Shown: in pieces, positions 16,991-25,792 of the stretch
Layout of the letters: each line of letters starts with the position of its first letter
Position numbering within the stretch: the first letter of the stretch is position 1
Assembly: GCF_051390635.1 (NCBI RefSeq)
Contig: NZ_JBPODT010000004.1
Coordinates: forward strand, 186,001-250,000
Length of the DNA: 64,000 nucleotides
Source: Microbaculum sp051390635
GTDB lineage: Bacteria; Pseudomonadota; Alphaproteobacteria; Rhizobiales; Tepidamorphaceae
Reading direction: 5' to 3'
The notes under the pieces: generated by a model
Seen by the model: only the letters and a program-made list of their open reading frames with translations
Told to the model about the DNA's origin: nothing
Database searches by the model: none
Program-made: the position numbers and the translations under genes

Positions 16991-17710
16991 CTAGTCGTCG
17001 CCGCGCATGCGGCCGCGAAGCGTGTCGGCGTCGTGGTTCTCGCCGATCGACATGGCGCAGATGCGCGAGATCTGGAGAAGCGGACGGCCGCTTTCCTCGG
17101 CCCAGGCATTGAACTGGTCCTGGATCTTGCGCAGGTCCTTCTTCGAGGTCGCGGCCTCGGCGATGTCGAGGCCGGCGTCGCGCAGGCAGGCGACGACGTC
17201 CCTGGAGGTGACGAAACCGTCCTTGCCGAGGAAGCGGATCAGGTACTGGCCGGTGTGGCCGCCCAGGCGCTTGCCGCGCTTGGCCAGCAGGTCCAGCAGG
17301 CCGATCTCGTCATCCGCGGGCCACTGGCTGAGGAACCGGCCGAAGCTGCCGTGCTCGGCGGCGATATCGGCGACGAACCGCGCGTTGTCGCGCACCGCCA
17401 TGATCTTCTGGCCGTTGCGCACGATGCGGGTGTCGCCGGTGAGGTCGTGCCAGTATTCGTCGGGCTGGAACAGCAGGCGCTTGGGCTCGAAGCCGAGGAA
17501 GGCCTCCTCGAAGCCGTCCCATTTGTTCTCGATGACGCTCCAGACGAAGCCTGCGGAGAAGATGCGCCTGGTCATCTCCGCGAGCACGCGGTCGTCGGGA
17601 ATGGCGGCGAGCTGTTTATTCGACAACGGCGCAGAAAGGAGACTTTCGAGCGCCTCGGGCCCGCCCTTGCGCCGTGCGGCGCGGGCCTCGATCTTGGCGA
17701 AGGACAGCAT
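16991..17710 (-). CDS. DNA-3-methyladenine glycosylase I family protein
   Basis: This is a 239-residue protein matching the Adenine_glyco (Tag-like) family, with the typical core MTRRIFSAGFVWSVIENKWDGFEEAF at about 45-71 and GKRLGGHTGQYLIRFLGKDGF further on. Tag-type enzymes excise 3-methyladenine from alkylated DNA. The zinc-binding Cys/His set of E. coli Tag is not evident, so this belongs to a diverged branch and the substrate is less certain. I placed the start at the ATG at 17710, preceded by AGGGGGCG. The frame is open further upstream to 17872, but those 54 residues look like non-coding translation. Convergent with the membrane cyclase. Confidence 0.75.
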   Translation of the reverse strand: MLSFAKIEARAARRKGGPEALESLLSAPLSNKQLAAIPDDRVLAEMTRRIFSAGFVWSVIENKWDGFEEAFLGFEPKRLLFQPDEYWHDLTGDTRIVRNGQKIMAVRDNARFVADIAAEHGSFGRFLSQWPADDEIGLLDLLAKRGKRLGGHTGQYLIRFLGKDGFVTSRDVVACLRDAGLDIAEAATSKKDLRKIQDQFNAWAEESGRPLLQISRICAMSIGENHDADTLRGRMRGDD

Positions 17711-17888
17711 GCGCGCCCCCTGTTCTGACGAAGGACCGGAAAGCGGCCAGCTTAGAGCAAGTCGCGGCCCGGCGAAATCGATCGCGCGGACCCGCAGCCC
17801 GTGTCGCAACCGCCGCATGGATCGCCGATCAGATCCGGACACGAGGCCGTTCGGAGGCGCGGCCGTGACCAAGAACCGGTGCGGTCCG

Positions 17889-18371
17889 TCAGCCGGTTGC
17901 GAAGCCGTCCCGCTGCAGCCGGACCACCGCCTGGTTCAGCGCCGACAGGAAGGCGGAGCGGTCCCTTTGGGCGAAGGGCGGCGGGCCGCTGGTGGTCGCG
18001 CCGGCGGAGCGCAGGTCGCTCATCAGGTTGCGCGTCGCCAGCGCCATGCCGATCGAATCCTCGGTGAAGGCCCTGCCTTTCGGCGACAGGACGGCGGCGC
18101 CGGCCTTCACGCAGCGGTCGGCCAGCGGCACGTCGGCGGTAACGACGATGTCTCCACGCGATGCCCGTTCGGCGATCCAGTCGTCGGCCACATCGGGACC
18201 GGCGGCGACCATGACTCGCTCGACCAGCGGATCGCGCGGCACCATCATGTAGGCGTTGGCGACGACATAGACCTTGAGCCCGTGCCGCCCGGCGACCTTG
18301 TAGATCTCGTCCTTCACCGGACAGGCGTCGGCGTCGACATAGATCGCGATGGCTTTGGTCGTGTGGGGCAT
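17889..18371 (-). CDS. YaiI/YqxD family protein (UPF0178, DUF188)
   Basis: This is a 160-residue protein of the YaiI family. The N-terminal IYVDADACPVKDEIYKVA and the central RGDIVVTADVPLADRC are the two hallmark acidic motifs. They resemble a PIN-like nuclease fold, so the family is suspected to contain RNA- or DNA-cleaving proteins, but no activity has been established. A YaiI-typical segment follows later, PKGRAFTEDSIGMALATRNLMSDLR. It is soluble and cytoplasmic. It lies 178 bp upstream of the glycosylase on the same strand and behind the actR terminator, so it is probably transcribed on its own. A GGAGG lies about 14 bases before the ATG. Confidence 0.88.
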   Translation of the reverse strand: MPHTTKAIAIYVDADACPVKDEIYKVAGRHGLKVYVVANAYMMVPRDPLVERVMVAAGPDVADDWIAERASRGDIVVTADVPLADRCVKAGAAVLSPKGRAFTEDSIGMALATRNLMSDLRSAGATTSGPPPFAQRDRSAFLSALNQAVVRLQRDGFATG

Positions 18372-18457
18372 CGGTTCTCGGGGATCCTCCGGGATTAGCG
18401 CTAAGGCTCCGGGGCACCCTTTACCGGATTTGGCGCGCGATGGCCCGGGGCTCCCGG

Positions 18458-18494
18458 AAAAAATGACCGGGCGCAGTCATCAGCGACGCCCGGT
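18458..18494 (-). terminator. Intrinsic terminator of actS-actR
   Basis: Read on the minus strand, the arms ACCGGGCG (18487-18494) and CGCCCGGT (18466-18473) form a perfect 8-bp stem, followed two bases later by six T residues (18458-18463). This is a clear Rho-independent terminator 38 bp after the actR stop codon. Confidence 0.85.
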
Positions 18495-18531
18495 GCCGTT
18501 GCTAGGCGCGGTGCCAGTGCGGGGCGCGGGG

Positions 18532-19092
18532 TCAGCGCGGGGCGCGCTTGGCCAGGATCCGCTGCAGCGTGCGGCGGTGCATGTTGAGCCGCCGGGCGGT
18601 CTCCGAGACGTTGCGGTCGCACAGCTCGTAGACGCGCTGGATGTGCTCCCAGCGCACCCGGTCGGCCGACATCGGGTTTTCCGGCGGCAGCGCCTTGTCG
18701 TCGCTTTCGGCCATCAGCGCGGCGAACACCTCGTCGGCGTCGGCGGGCTTGGCCAGATAGTCGACGGCGCCCAGCTTCACCGCGGTGACGGCGGTGGCGA
18801 TGTTGCCGTAGCCGGTGAGGATGATGGCGCGCGCTTCGGGGCGCTTTTCCTTGAGGCGGCGGATCACGTCGATGCCGTTGCCGTCCTCCAGCCGCATGTC
18901 GACCACGGCGAAAGCCGGCGGCGTCTTGTCGACCGCCACGAGGCCGGCGGCGACGGTGTCGGCCTCGGTCACCTCGAAGCCGCGCCGCTCCATCGCGCGG
19001 GCCAGGCGCGTCAGGAACGGGCGGTCGTCGTCGAGGATCAGCAACGTGCGGTCGGGTAGCGCGAGCACCGCGTCGTCGGCGGATTCGGTCAT
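18532..19092 (-). CDS. actR: ActR/RegA/PrrA redox response regulator
   Basis: This is a 186-residue protein with an N-terminal receiver domain (acidic pocket LILDDDRPF, phospho-acceptor Asp in AVVDMRLEDGNG, switch Thr in IILTGYGN, Lys in YLAKP). A short linker leads to the Fis-type HTH VSETARRLNMHRRTLQRILAKR at the very C-terminus. The HTH is almost invariant in the RegA/ActR/PrrA group, which controls photosynthesis, carbon and nitrogen fixation and respiratory genes in response to redox state. Its ATG overlaps the actS stop by four bases (ATGA), showing translational coupling. An intrinsic terminator follows at 18458-18494. Confidence 0.95.
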   Translation of the reverse strand: MTESADDAVLALPDRTLLILDDDRPFLTRLARAMERRGFEVTEADTVAAGLVAVDKTPPAFAVVDMRLEDGNGIDVIRRLKEKRPEARAIILTGYGNIATAVTAVKLGAVDYLAKPADADEVFAALMAESDDKALPPENPMSADRVRWEHIQRVYELCDRNVSETARRLNMHRRTLQRILAKRAPR

Positions 19093-20495
19093 GTCCTGCT
19101 TGCCATCGTCTCTTTCGCCGCCGCAGCGGCCTGATTACCTGTCACCTTATTATCGCCCGCGCCGCCGAGGTCAAATCCCGCGGTGCCGGCGGGCCCCACG
19201 GAACCGGCAGACCCGGCGACCTCGAAGCGGCCGCGCGGCCAGGACGCGCTGACGAAGGCGCCACGGCCCAACGGCACGCGGTTGGCGAACAGCAGCTCCG
19301 CGCCCGAGCGTTCGAGCAGCGTCTTGGCGATGAACAGGCCGAGGCCGAGGCCGGATTCCTCGATGCTGCGACGCCGCCGGCCGCGGGTCGATATATAGGG
19401 CTCGCCGATCTTCGCCAAAACCTCGGCCGGGAAACCCGGCCCGTCGTCGGCGATCTCGATGGTCACGCGGTCGGCGGTCCAGCCGGCGCGGATGTCGACC
19501 GTCGAGGCGGCGAAATCGACGGCGTTCTCGGCGAGATTGCCCAGGCCGTAGAGGATTCCGGGGTCGCGGCGGCCGACCGGCTCCGGGGCCGCGCCGTCCA
19601 GCTGGATGCGGATGTCGATGCCGAACTCGCGGTGCGGGGCGGCGATTTCCTCGATCAGGCTCGACAGCGGCAGCCGGTCGAGATGGCCGCCGGGCTCCTC
19701 GCCGAGCGAGCCGATACGCTCGAGGATGCCGCGGCAGCGCTCGACTTGGCTGCGCAGCAGCCGGACGTCCTCGGCATGCGGCCCCTCGCGCGGCAGATCG
19801 CGTTCCAACTCGCGGGAGACCAGCGCGATGGTGGCCAGCGGCGTGCCGAGCTCGTGCGCGGCGGCGGCGGCGAGGCCGTCGAGGGCGGAGAGATGCTGCT
19901 CGCGGGCCAGCACCAGCTCGGCGGCGGCCAGCGCGTCCGACATCTGCCGGGCCTCGCGGGCGACGCGGAAGGCGTAGACGCCGGTGAAGCCAATGGCGAG
20001 CGCCAGCGCCACCCAGATCCCCGAGATGTAGAGCACCGGCAGGTCCGGCGCGTCACCGCCAAGCCAGGGCAGCGGCAGGTGCACCGCGCCAATGACGCTG
20101 GCGGCGGTAAGCGCGACGCCGCCGAGCAGGACCGTGTTCACCGGCGGCAGGGTGCTGGCGGAGACCACGACCGGCACCAGCAGAAGGATCGAGAACGGAT
20201 TGGCGAGCCCGCCGGTGAGCGCCAGCAGGACGGCGAGCTGGACGATGTCGTAGCCCAGCAGCACGGTGGCCAGCCGCGCGGTCAGCTCGCGCGAGGCAGG
20301 ATAGCGGATGCGCAGGAAGATGTTCAGCCACGCCGAAAACGCGATCAGCGCGAAGCAGAAGCCGAGCGGCAGGTCGTAGCCGAACAGGATGTAGACGACG
20401 AGCACGGCGACCGACTGGCCGAACACCGCGATCCAGCGCAGCCTGGTCAGCGTGTGCAGGCGCAGCCGCGTCGCCCCAATGGTGATGTCGTCCAA
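19089..20495 (-). CDS. actS: ActS/RegB/PrrB redox sensor histidine kinase
   Basis: This is a 468-residue kinase with about six N-terminal membrane helices. The quinone-binding motif GGLANPF of RegB-type sensors is present. The H-box is LAAAAAHELGTPLATI, and the redox-active Cys of RegB is conserved in QVERCRGILERI. ATP-binding motifs are GNLAENAVDFA, DDGPGFP and SGLGLGLFIAKTLL. I placed the start at a TTG at 20495 (reading LDDITIGATRLRLHTLTRLRW), because GAGGG lies 8-12 bases upstream and the family begins near this point. The frame stays open to 20663, but that extension looks unrelated. The C-terminal 45 residues are a Gly/Ala-rich tail. Divergent from the ABC exporter genes. Confidence 0.9.
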   Translation of the reverse strand: MDDITIGATRLRLHTLTRLRWIAVFGQSVAVLVVYILFGYDLPLGFCFALIAFSAWLNIFLRIRYPASRELTARLATVLLGYDIVQLAVLLALTGGLANPFSILLLVPVVVSASTLPPVNTVLLGGVALTAASVIGAVHLPLPWLGGDAPDLPVLYISGIWVALALAIGFTGVYAFRVAREARQMSDALAAAELVLAREQHLSALDGLAAAAAHELGTPLATIALVSRELERDLPREGPHAEDVRLLRSQVERCRGILERIGSLGEEPGGHLDRLPLSSLIEEIAAPHREFGIDIRIQLDGAAPEPVGRRDPGILYGLGNLAENAVDFAASTVDIRAGWTADRVTIEIADDGPGFPAEVLAKIGEPYISTRGRRRRSIEESGLGLGLFIAKTLLERSGAELLFANRVPLGRGAFVSASWPRGRFEVAGSAGSVGPAGTAGFDLGGAGDNKVTGNQAAAAAKETMASRT

Positions 20496-20668
20496 GGGAT
20501 CGGCCCTCGCTCGCTGTCCTCGACCGGCGATCCTGTCCCGGGCCGCCGCACGGGGCGGGCCGGCGACTCGGAAAACCGCCTTCCTCCCACTATATAGGCC
20601 AAGGCGCGTCCGCGAATCGACGTGCGAAACGCGTGCGCGGCCGCAACGACATCGACCGGACACCCGCC

Positions 20669-21466
20669 ATGGACACCAGATCGACCGGGACGAGCGGGAT
20701 ACGCGGGCCCGCGCCGGCAGGTGCCGGGGACGCCGCGATCGCGGTCGACCGGCTCACCAAACGCTATGGCGAGGTCACCGCCGTCGACGGCATCTCGCTG
20801 ACCATCGCGCCGGGCTCGGTGACCGGCCTGCTCGGCGGCAACGGCGCCGGCAAGACCACCACCATCGCCATGCTGATGGGCCTGGTGCTGCCGACCTCCG
20901 GCACGGTGCGGGTGCTCGGCGTCGACATGCTGCGCGCGCGCCACCGGGTGTTGCACCGCATCAACTTCCAGAGCCCCTATGTCGACATGCCGATGCGGCT
21001 GTCGGTGCGCCAGAACCTGACCGTGTTCGGCCGGCTCTACGGGCTCGACCGCCTGCGCGAGCGGATCGCCGCGCTCGCCGAGGACCTCGATCTTTCGCAC
21101 CTGCTGGACCGGCCGTGCGGACGCCTGTCGGCGGGCCAGAAGACGCGGGTGAGCCTCGCCAAGGCACTGATAAACCAGCCTGAACTTCTGCTCCTCGACG
21201 AGCCGACGGCCTCGCTCGATCCCGATACCGCCGACTGGGTGCGCGGCCATCTGGAGGGCTACCGCAAGCGCCGCGGCGCCACCATCCTGCTGGCCTCGCA
21301 CAACATGCCGGAGGTCGAGCGCATGTGCGATCGGGTGCTGATGATGAAGGCCGGCCGCATCGTCGACGACGGCGCACCCGACGAGTTGGTCGCCCGCTAC
21401 GGCCGCGCGACGCTGGAGGACGTGTTCCTCGACGTCGCCCGCGGCACCGGGCTGGCGGCACAATGA
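20669..21466 (+). CDS. ABC-2 type exporter ATP-binding protein
   Basis: This is a 265-residue ATPase subunit. Motifs in order are Walker A GGNGAGKTT, a Q-loop region INFQSPYVDMPMRLSV, signature RLSAGQKTRVSLAKAL, Walker B LLLLDEPTASLD and H-loop LLASHNMPEVE. It is complete and should be active. The ATG at 20669 fits the family; an upstream ATG at 20633 would add 12 residues. The permease gene follows after 56 bp and both together form an ABC-2 exporter of the type used for drugs, lipids or polysaccharides; the substrate cannot be told. It is divergent from actS, so the shared 174-bp region may carry both promoters. Confidence 0.9.
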   Translation: MDTRSTGTSGIRGPAPAGAGDAAIAVDRLTKRYGEVTAVDGISLTIAPGSVTGLLGGNGAGKTTTIAMLMGLVLPTSGTVRVLGVDMLRARHRVLHRINFQSPYVDMPMRLSVRQNLTVFGRLYGLDRLRERIAALAEDLDLSHLLDRPCGRLSAGQKTRVSLAKALINQPELLLLDEPTASLDPDTADWVRGHLEGYRKRRGATILLASHNMPEVERMCDRVLMMKAGRIVDDGAPDELVARYGRATLEDVFLDVARGTGLAAQ

Positions 21467-21522
21467 TCGGGCAGCACATTGACTAGGTCGCTCCACGGGC
21501 ACGGCAAACGGTAGAGACAGAC

Positions 21523-22362
21523 ATGGACGCGTCCACCCGCCAGGACTTCGCCGCCCCGCCCTACCGCGCCGTCTCGCCGGCGCGCACCGGCGCCATGGTG
21601 TTGCGCTACCTCTACCTACTGAAGGGCTCGTGGCCGCGGGTCGTCGACCTCGTCTACTGGCCGACCGTGCAGATGCTGATGTGGGGCTTCCTGCAGCTCT
21701 ACCTGTCGGACAAGTCGGGCTATTTCGCCCAGATCGGCGGCACCTTCATCGGCGCCATCCTGCTCTGGGACATCCTGTTCCGCAGCCAGCTCGGCTTCTC
21801 CATCTCATTCATGGAGGAGATGTGGTCGCGCAACATGGGCCATCTGATGGTGACGCCGCTGAGGCCGTCCGAGTTCGCCGCCGCGCTGATGACCATGAGC
21901 GTGATCCGGCTCGCGATCGGCCTGATCCCGGTGTCGATCATGGCGATCGCCTTCTTCGGCTTCAATCTCTGGGGGCTCGGGTTCGCCCTGGTGGCGTTCT
22001 TCGTCAACCTGTTCCTGACGAGCTGGGCCATCGGGCTCGCGGTGTCGGGCCTGATCCTGCGCTACGGCCTCGGCGCGGAGGGGCTGGCCTGGTCGGCGAC
22101 CTTCCTGCTCCTGCCGCTCACCGCCGTCTACTATCCGGTGAGCGTGCTGCCGGACTGGCTGCAATGGATTTCGCTGGCGCTCGCGCCGACCTACGTGTTC
22201 GAGGGCATGCGCGCGCTGATGATCGACCAGACCTTTCACGCCGGGATGATGGTCAAGGCGCTGGCGCTCAATCTGCTCTATTTCGGGCTCGGTTTCTTCG
22301 CGTTCCTGCGGCTGTTCGATGCGGCCAGACGCGCGGGGTCGATCCTGCAGCTCGGCGAGTGA
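21523..22362 (+). CDS. ABC-2 type exporter permease
   Basis: This is a 279-residue integral membrane protein with six predicted helices, typical of ABC2_membrane permeases. Helical segments include VDLVYWPTVQMLMWGFLQLYL, IGGTFIGAILLWDILF, VIRLAIGLIPVSIMAIAFF, LVAFFVNLFLTSWAIGLAVSGLI, LAWSATFLLLPLTAVYYPVSVLP and LALNLLYFGLGFFAFLRLF. The segment YYPVSVLPDWLQWISLALAPTYVFEGMR near residue 205-235 is a family signature. It pairs with the ATPase 56 bp upstream. Nothing in the sequence identifies the exported molecule. Some hydrophobic helices carry Met-Glu-Glu-Met-Trp near 102-108, at the cytoplasmic coupling region. Confidence 0.9.
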   Translation: MDASTRQDFAAPPYRAVSPARTGAMVLRYLYLLKGSWPRVVDLVYWPTVQMLMWGFLQLYLSDKSGYFAQIGGTFIGAILLWDILFRSQLGFSISFMEEMWSRNMGHLMVTPLRPSEFAAALMTMSVIRLAIGLIPVSIMAIAFFGFNLWGLGFALVAFFVNLFLTSWAIGLAVSGLILRYGLGAEGLAWSATFLLLPLTAVYYPVSVLPDWLQWISLALAPTYVFEGMRALMIDQTFHAGMMVKALALNLLYFGLGFFAFLRLFDAARRAGSILQLGE

Positions 22363-22421
22363 GGACGGGCCGGCGCAGACCGGTCGCGCGGGGCGTCCAC
22401 CCGGACCAGGCTCGGGCGACG

Positions 22422-22444
22422 TTAACGCCTCGTTAGGGTTAACC
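22422..22444 (+). promoter_or_regulatory. Possible CtrA-like box upstream of phaZ
   Basis: TTAA at 22422-22425, seven bases, then TTAG at 22433-22436 is one mismatch from the alphaproteobacterial CtrA consensus TTAA-N7-TTAA. It is followed at once by GGGTTAACC. It lies 145 bp before the phaZ ATG, in an AT-richer stretch than its surroundings. A chance match is quite possible. Confidence 0.3.
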
Positions 22445-22588
22445 GATCGTAAACACCACCAATGGCATACTTGCTATTCGTACCTTCAAGGTCTAGCGTT
22501 TCGCACTGCACCTAAGAAATGGCATCAAAATAATGCGGGTGCGAAACGGGGCGAAACGCGGATCTATGATCGGGAGATCCGAACAGGT

Positions 22589-23914
22589 ATGTCGTATTAC
22601 CAATGGTATGAAATGACGCACGCCGCGCTGTCGCCGGCACGCGCTGTAGCGGACGCCACCCGGCTCTACTACAAGAATCCGCTCAATCCCCTGACCCATA
22701 CCAGCATGGGTCGCGGCGTCGCCGCCATGATGGAGATGTTCGAGCGCGTCACCCGCCGGTACGGCAAGCCCGAATTCGGCATCGAAACGACGCTGATGGG
22801 CGGCATGCGCGTGCCCGTACGCGAGGATATCGTCTGGGAACGGCCGTTTTGCCGGCTGGTCCGCTTCACCAAGGCGATGCCAAGCGGCAAGGACGCCGGG
22901 CCGAAGCTTTTGATGGTCGCGCCGATGTCCGGCCACTACGCGACGCTGTTGCGCGGCACGGTCGAGGCGATGCTGCCCGACCACGACGTCTACATCACCG
23001 ACTGGATCGACGCGCGCATGGTGCCGATGGCCCAGGGCACCTTCGATCTCGACGACTACATCGACTACGTCCAGAACATGCTGCACGTGCTTGGCGGCGA
23101 CACCCATGTGATGGCCGTGTGCCAGCCGTCGGTGCCGGTGCTGGCGGCGGTGGCGCTGATGGAAACGCGCAACGACCCCTACGCGCCGCTGACCATGACG
23201 CTGATGGGCGGACCGATCGACACGCGGGTCAATCCGACCGCGGTCAACCGGCTCGCCGAGGAGCGCGACCTCGAATGGTTCCGGCGCAACGTCGTCATGA
23301 AGGTGCCGTTTCCGCATCCCGGCGTGATGCGCGACGTCTATCCGGGCTTCCTGCAGCTCGGCGGATTCATGAGCATGAACCTAGACCGCCACGTCGCCGC
23401 CCATCACGAGCTGTTCACCCACCTGATCGAGGGCGACGGCGATTCGGCGGAAAAACACCGCGATTTCTACGACGAATATCTGGCGGTGATGGATTTGACC
23501 GCGGAATTCTACCTGCAGACCGTGGAAACCGTATTCATCGAGCACTCGCTGCCGAAGGGCGAGATGGAGCATCGCGGCAATCCGGTCGACACCACCGCGA
23601 TCCGGAACACCGCGCTGATGACGGTCGAGGGCGAGAAGGACGACATATCCGGCCTCGGCCAGACCGAGGCCGCGCACCGGCTGTGCCCGTCGATTCCCGA
23701 CGAGAAGCGCGTTCACTACATGCAGCCCAAGGTCGGCCACTACGGCGTCTTCAACGGATCGCGGTTCCGCGCCGAGATCGCGCCGCGGATCGCCGACTTC
23801 ATCCGCTCCAACAACGGCATCGTCGTCAAGCGGGCACCGGCGCCGAAGAAGATCGCGACGGCGAAATCCCGCGGCAACGGCAACGGAAACGGCAAGGCCC
23901 GGACCGCCCAATAG
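22589..23914 (+). CDS. phaZ: Intracellular polyhydroxybutyrate depolymerase
   Basis: This is a 441-residue PhaZ1-type depolymerase. It begins MSYYQWYEMTHAALSPARA, as the alphaproteobacterial family does. The lipase-box-like motif is HVMAVCQPSVPVLAAVAL, in which Cys is the nucleophile of intracellular PHA depolymerases. The C-terminal VHYMQPKVGHYGVFNGSRF carries the catalytic His. The last 35 residues are a low-complexity basic tail (KKIATAKSRGNGNGNGK). It mobilises stored PHB granules to 3-hydroxybutyrate oligomers. I chose the ATG at 22589, which follows gagatccgaacaggt; the frame is open upstream but without family similarity. The gene has its own 226-bp upstream region with a CtrA-like box. 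Confidence 0.92.
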   Translation: MSYYQWYEMTHAALSPARAVADATRLYYKNPLNPLTHTSMGRGVAAMMEMFERVTRRYGKPEFGIETTLMGGMRVPVREDIVWERPFCRLVRFTKAMPSGKDAGPKLLMVAPMSGHYATLLRGTVEAMLPDHDVYITDWIDARMVPMAQGTFDLDDYIDYVQNMLHVLGGDTHVMAVCQPSVPVLAAVALMETRNDPYAPLTMTLMGGPIDTRVNPTAVNRLAEERDLEWFRRNVVMKVPFPHPGVMRDVYPGFLQLGGFMSMNLDRHVAAHHELFTHLIEGDGDSAEKHRDFYDEYLAVMDLTAEFYLQTVETVFIEHSLPKGEMEHRGNPVDTTAIRNTALMTVEGEKDDISGLGQTEAAHRLCPSIPDEKRVHYMQPKVGHYGVFNGSRFRAEIAPRIADFIRSNNGIVVKRAPAPKKIATAKSRGNGNGNGKARTAQ

Positions 23915-23978
23915 CGGACCACACCGCCGGAGCCGGTCGAATCAAGCCGAATAACTTCAATTGCTTATCCGTTTTCCA

Positions 23979-24005
23979 GGCGGTCCGATCTTGAATCGGA
24001 CCGCC
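23979..24005. terminator. Strong hairpin after phaZ
   Basis: GGCGGTCCGAT (23979-23989) and ATCGGACCGCC (23995-24005) form a perfect 11-bp stem with a five-base loop. No T-run follows on the plus strand, so it may act as a weak terminator or as an mRNA 3'-end stabiliser for phaZ. Confidence 0.6.
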
Positions 24006-24065
24006 GACCTTCCCACGTCGAAAAGGCACTCGGAATATTGGAGTCCAACGCTTCTGGAGGGTCCT

Positions 24066-24467
24066 TTGAAAAACTTTCCGATCCGACCGGCCTGGTCGCC
24101 GCTCACCATCGCGCTGATGGTCATCGGTTTCATCGTATGGTGGCCCTTGGGGCTGGCCATGCTCGCCTGGATCATCTGGGGCGACCGGATGATCGCCTGG
24201 TGGGACGAAAGCCAGCACCGCATGAAGGTCCGCGGCTCGACCGGCAACGAGGCCTTCGAGGACTATCGTCGCGCCGAACTGGACCGGCTCGAGACCGAAC
24301 GCCAGCGCATCGAGCAGGAAGCCGTGGACTTTCAGGAATTCATGCGCGACCTGCGCAAGGCGCGCGACCGCGAGGAATTCGACCGGTTCATGGCCGAACG
24401 CAGCGGCGCGGCCAAGAAGGGCAAGCGGTCCCGGCCGGCCCCCGACGCCGCCGGCGCGATGGCCTGA
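24066..24467 (+). CDS. DUF2852 family membrane protein
   Basis: This is a 133-residue protein of the DUF2852 family, common in Alphaproteobacteria and uncharacterised. One hydrophobic stretch (LTIALMVIGFIVWWPLGLAMLAWIIWG) forms one or two N-terminal helices. A charged coiled-coil-like region rich in Arg, Glu and Asp follows (about 60-115), and the end is basic. The start is a TTG at 24066 with an ideal GGAGG five bases upstream, which decides it against an ATG at 23961 that lies inside the preceding hairpin region. It follows phaZ but is separated by the hairpin. Confidence 0.82.
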   Translation: MKNFPIRPAWSPLTIALMVIGFIVWWPLGLAMLAWIIWGDRMIAWWDESQHRMKVRGSTGNEAFEDYRRAELDRLETERQRIEQEAVDFQEFMRDLRKARDREEFDRFMAERSGAAKKGKRSRPAPDAAGAMA

Positions 24468-24792
24468 GCGAACGCCACGTCCGACAACCCGGTGTTTACG
24501 ACCGGAGGCCGGCAACCCTGACGGGTGCGCCGGCCTTGTCGCCTTCAGCCGCCGATCCGGCGATTTGCCGCCGCGAATCAGGGGCGGCCCGCGGGCGAAT
24601 CAGGGGACCGGCCAGGGGCGGGCGCGGCCGCCACATTTCTTAACAAATCCTTTCAATACGCGGCCGGAACCCCCTGTTTTCACGGCGGGAACCCGGGCGG
24701 CCGTAATCGGCGAACAGGCGGCTTCGTTTTGATCGGGACTTCCGCCGGCCCGGACGTTATATGGAATGGGTGGTCATCGGCGTCGGTCGGTC
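24468..24792. other. Intergenic region with hairpin, no gene seen
   Basis: The gap holds an inverted repeat at 24506-24536 (AGGCCGGC/GCCGGCCT arms) soon after the DUF2852 stop codon, a possible terminator without a T-tract. An AT-richer patch (cacatttcttaacaaatcctttcaata, about 24632-24658) may contain the promoter of the next gene. No open frame with coding character was found. Confidence 0.5.
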
Positions 24793-25542
24793 ATGCCTCA
24801 TCGTCCTCGTATCATCGATCCCGCAGACAGTTTCGAAGTCGTCATCGACGGGCAGGCGGTCCGCATCGCGGTTCGCCGGTCGACCCGTGCGCGGCGCTAC
24901 ACGCTGAGGCTGTCGCACGCCACCGGCCAGCCGCTTCTGGTGATTCCGCCGCGCGGAAGCCTGCAAAGAGGCCTCGAATTCGCCCGGTCCCAGACGGATT
25001 GGCTGCGCGAGCGGCTGAAACGCGTGCCCGGCCTCGTTCCCTTCGAGACCGGAGCGGAAATCCCCGTCCGGGGAAAACCGCACATCCTGCGCCATACCGG
25101 ATCCTTGCGCGGCATCGTGCAGGCGCAGGGCCGCGACGAGGAGACGGGGCTGACGGCGATTCGGGTGCCGGGCGCGATCGAGCATTTCCCGCGCCGCGTC
25201 ACCGACTGGCTGAAGAAGGAGGCGCGCGCCGACCTGGAGCCGGCCGTATTCGCCTATGCGGCGCGGCTGCGGGTGACGCCCAAGCGCATCGCGATCCGCG
25301 ACCAGAGCTCGCGCTGGGGCTCGTGTTCGGCCAACGGAACCCTGTCGTTTTCCTGGCGGCTGATCCTTGCGCCGCCGCTTGTGCTCGACTATTTGGCCGC
25401 TCACGAGGTCACCCATCTCGTCGAGATGAACCATTCGCCGCGATTCTGGCGCACGCTGGAACGGATCGCGCCGGAAACGCCGAAGGCGGAGGCCTGGCTG
25501 AAGGCCCACGGCGTGTCCCTGTTCCGCTATGGCGAGCGGTAA
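24793..25542 (+). CDS. YgjP-like metallopeptidase (M48/DUF45 family)
   Basis: This is a 249-residue protein of the YgjP/DUF45 zinc metallopeptidase family. The zinc motif is AAHEVTHLVEMNHSPRFW (HExxH plus downstream His) near residue 200. The conserved RWGSCSANGTLSFSWRL precedes it. The N-terminal half (RIAVRRSTRARRYTLRLSH) is the usual family partner region. It is cytoplasmic, with substrate unknown; some members are linked to DNA restriction loci, but nothing here supports that. Start choice is weak: ATG at 24793 fits the family, while ATGs at 24761 and 24766 are possible. It is followed by tRNA-Ala. Confidence 0.82.
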   Translation: MPHRPRIIDPADSFEVVIDGQAVRIAVRRSTRARRYTLRLSHATGQPLLVIPPRGSLQRGLEFARSQTDWLRERLKRVPGLVPFETGAEIPVRGKPHILRHTGSLRGIVQAQGRDEETGLTAIRVPGAIEHFPRRVTDWLKKEARADLEPAVFAYAARLRVTPKRIAIRDQSSRWGSCSANGTLSFSWRLILAPPLVLDYLAAHEVTHLVEMNHSPRFWRTLERIAPETPKAEAWLKAHGVSLFRYGER

Positions 25543-25619
25543 ATTCGCCGCGACGGCGCGCGGCTATTGCGTTCACGGGGGGATTGTCTTAAACGACCTC
25601 GGCGCGGCGCGAACCCTTT

Positions 25620-25695
<76 letters not shown>

Positions 25696-25792
25696 TCCAA
25701 CCCCTCAGATTGTTGGATGCCCCCCTTCCGCCGCGCCTTTTCCTCTTCCTTCCCCGAGATCCGGTAACGCGCCCCGTCATGGGTGACGCGCC

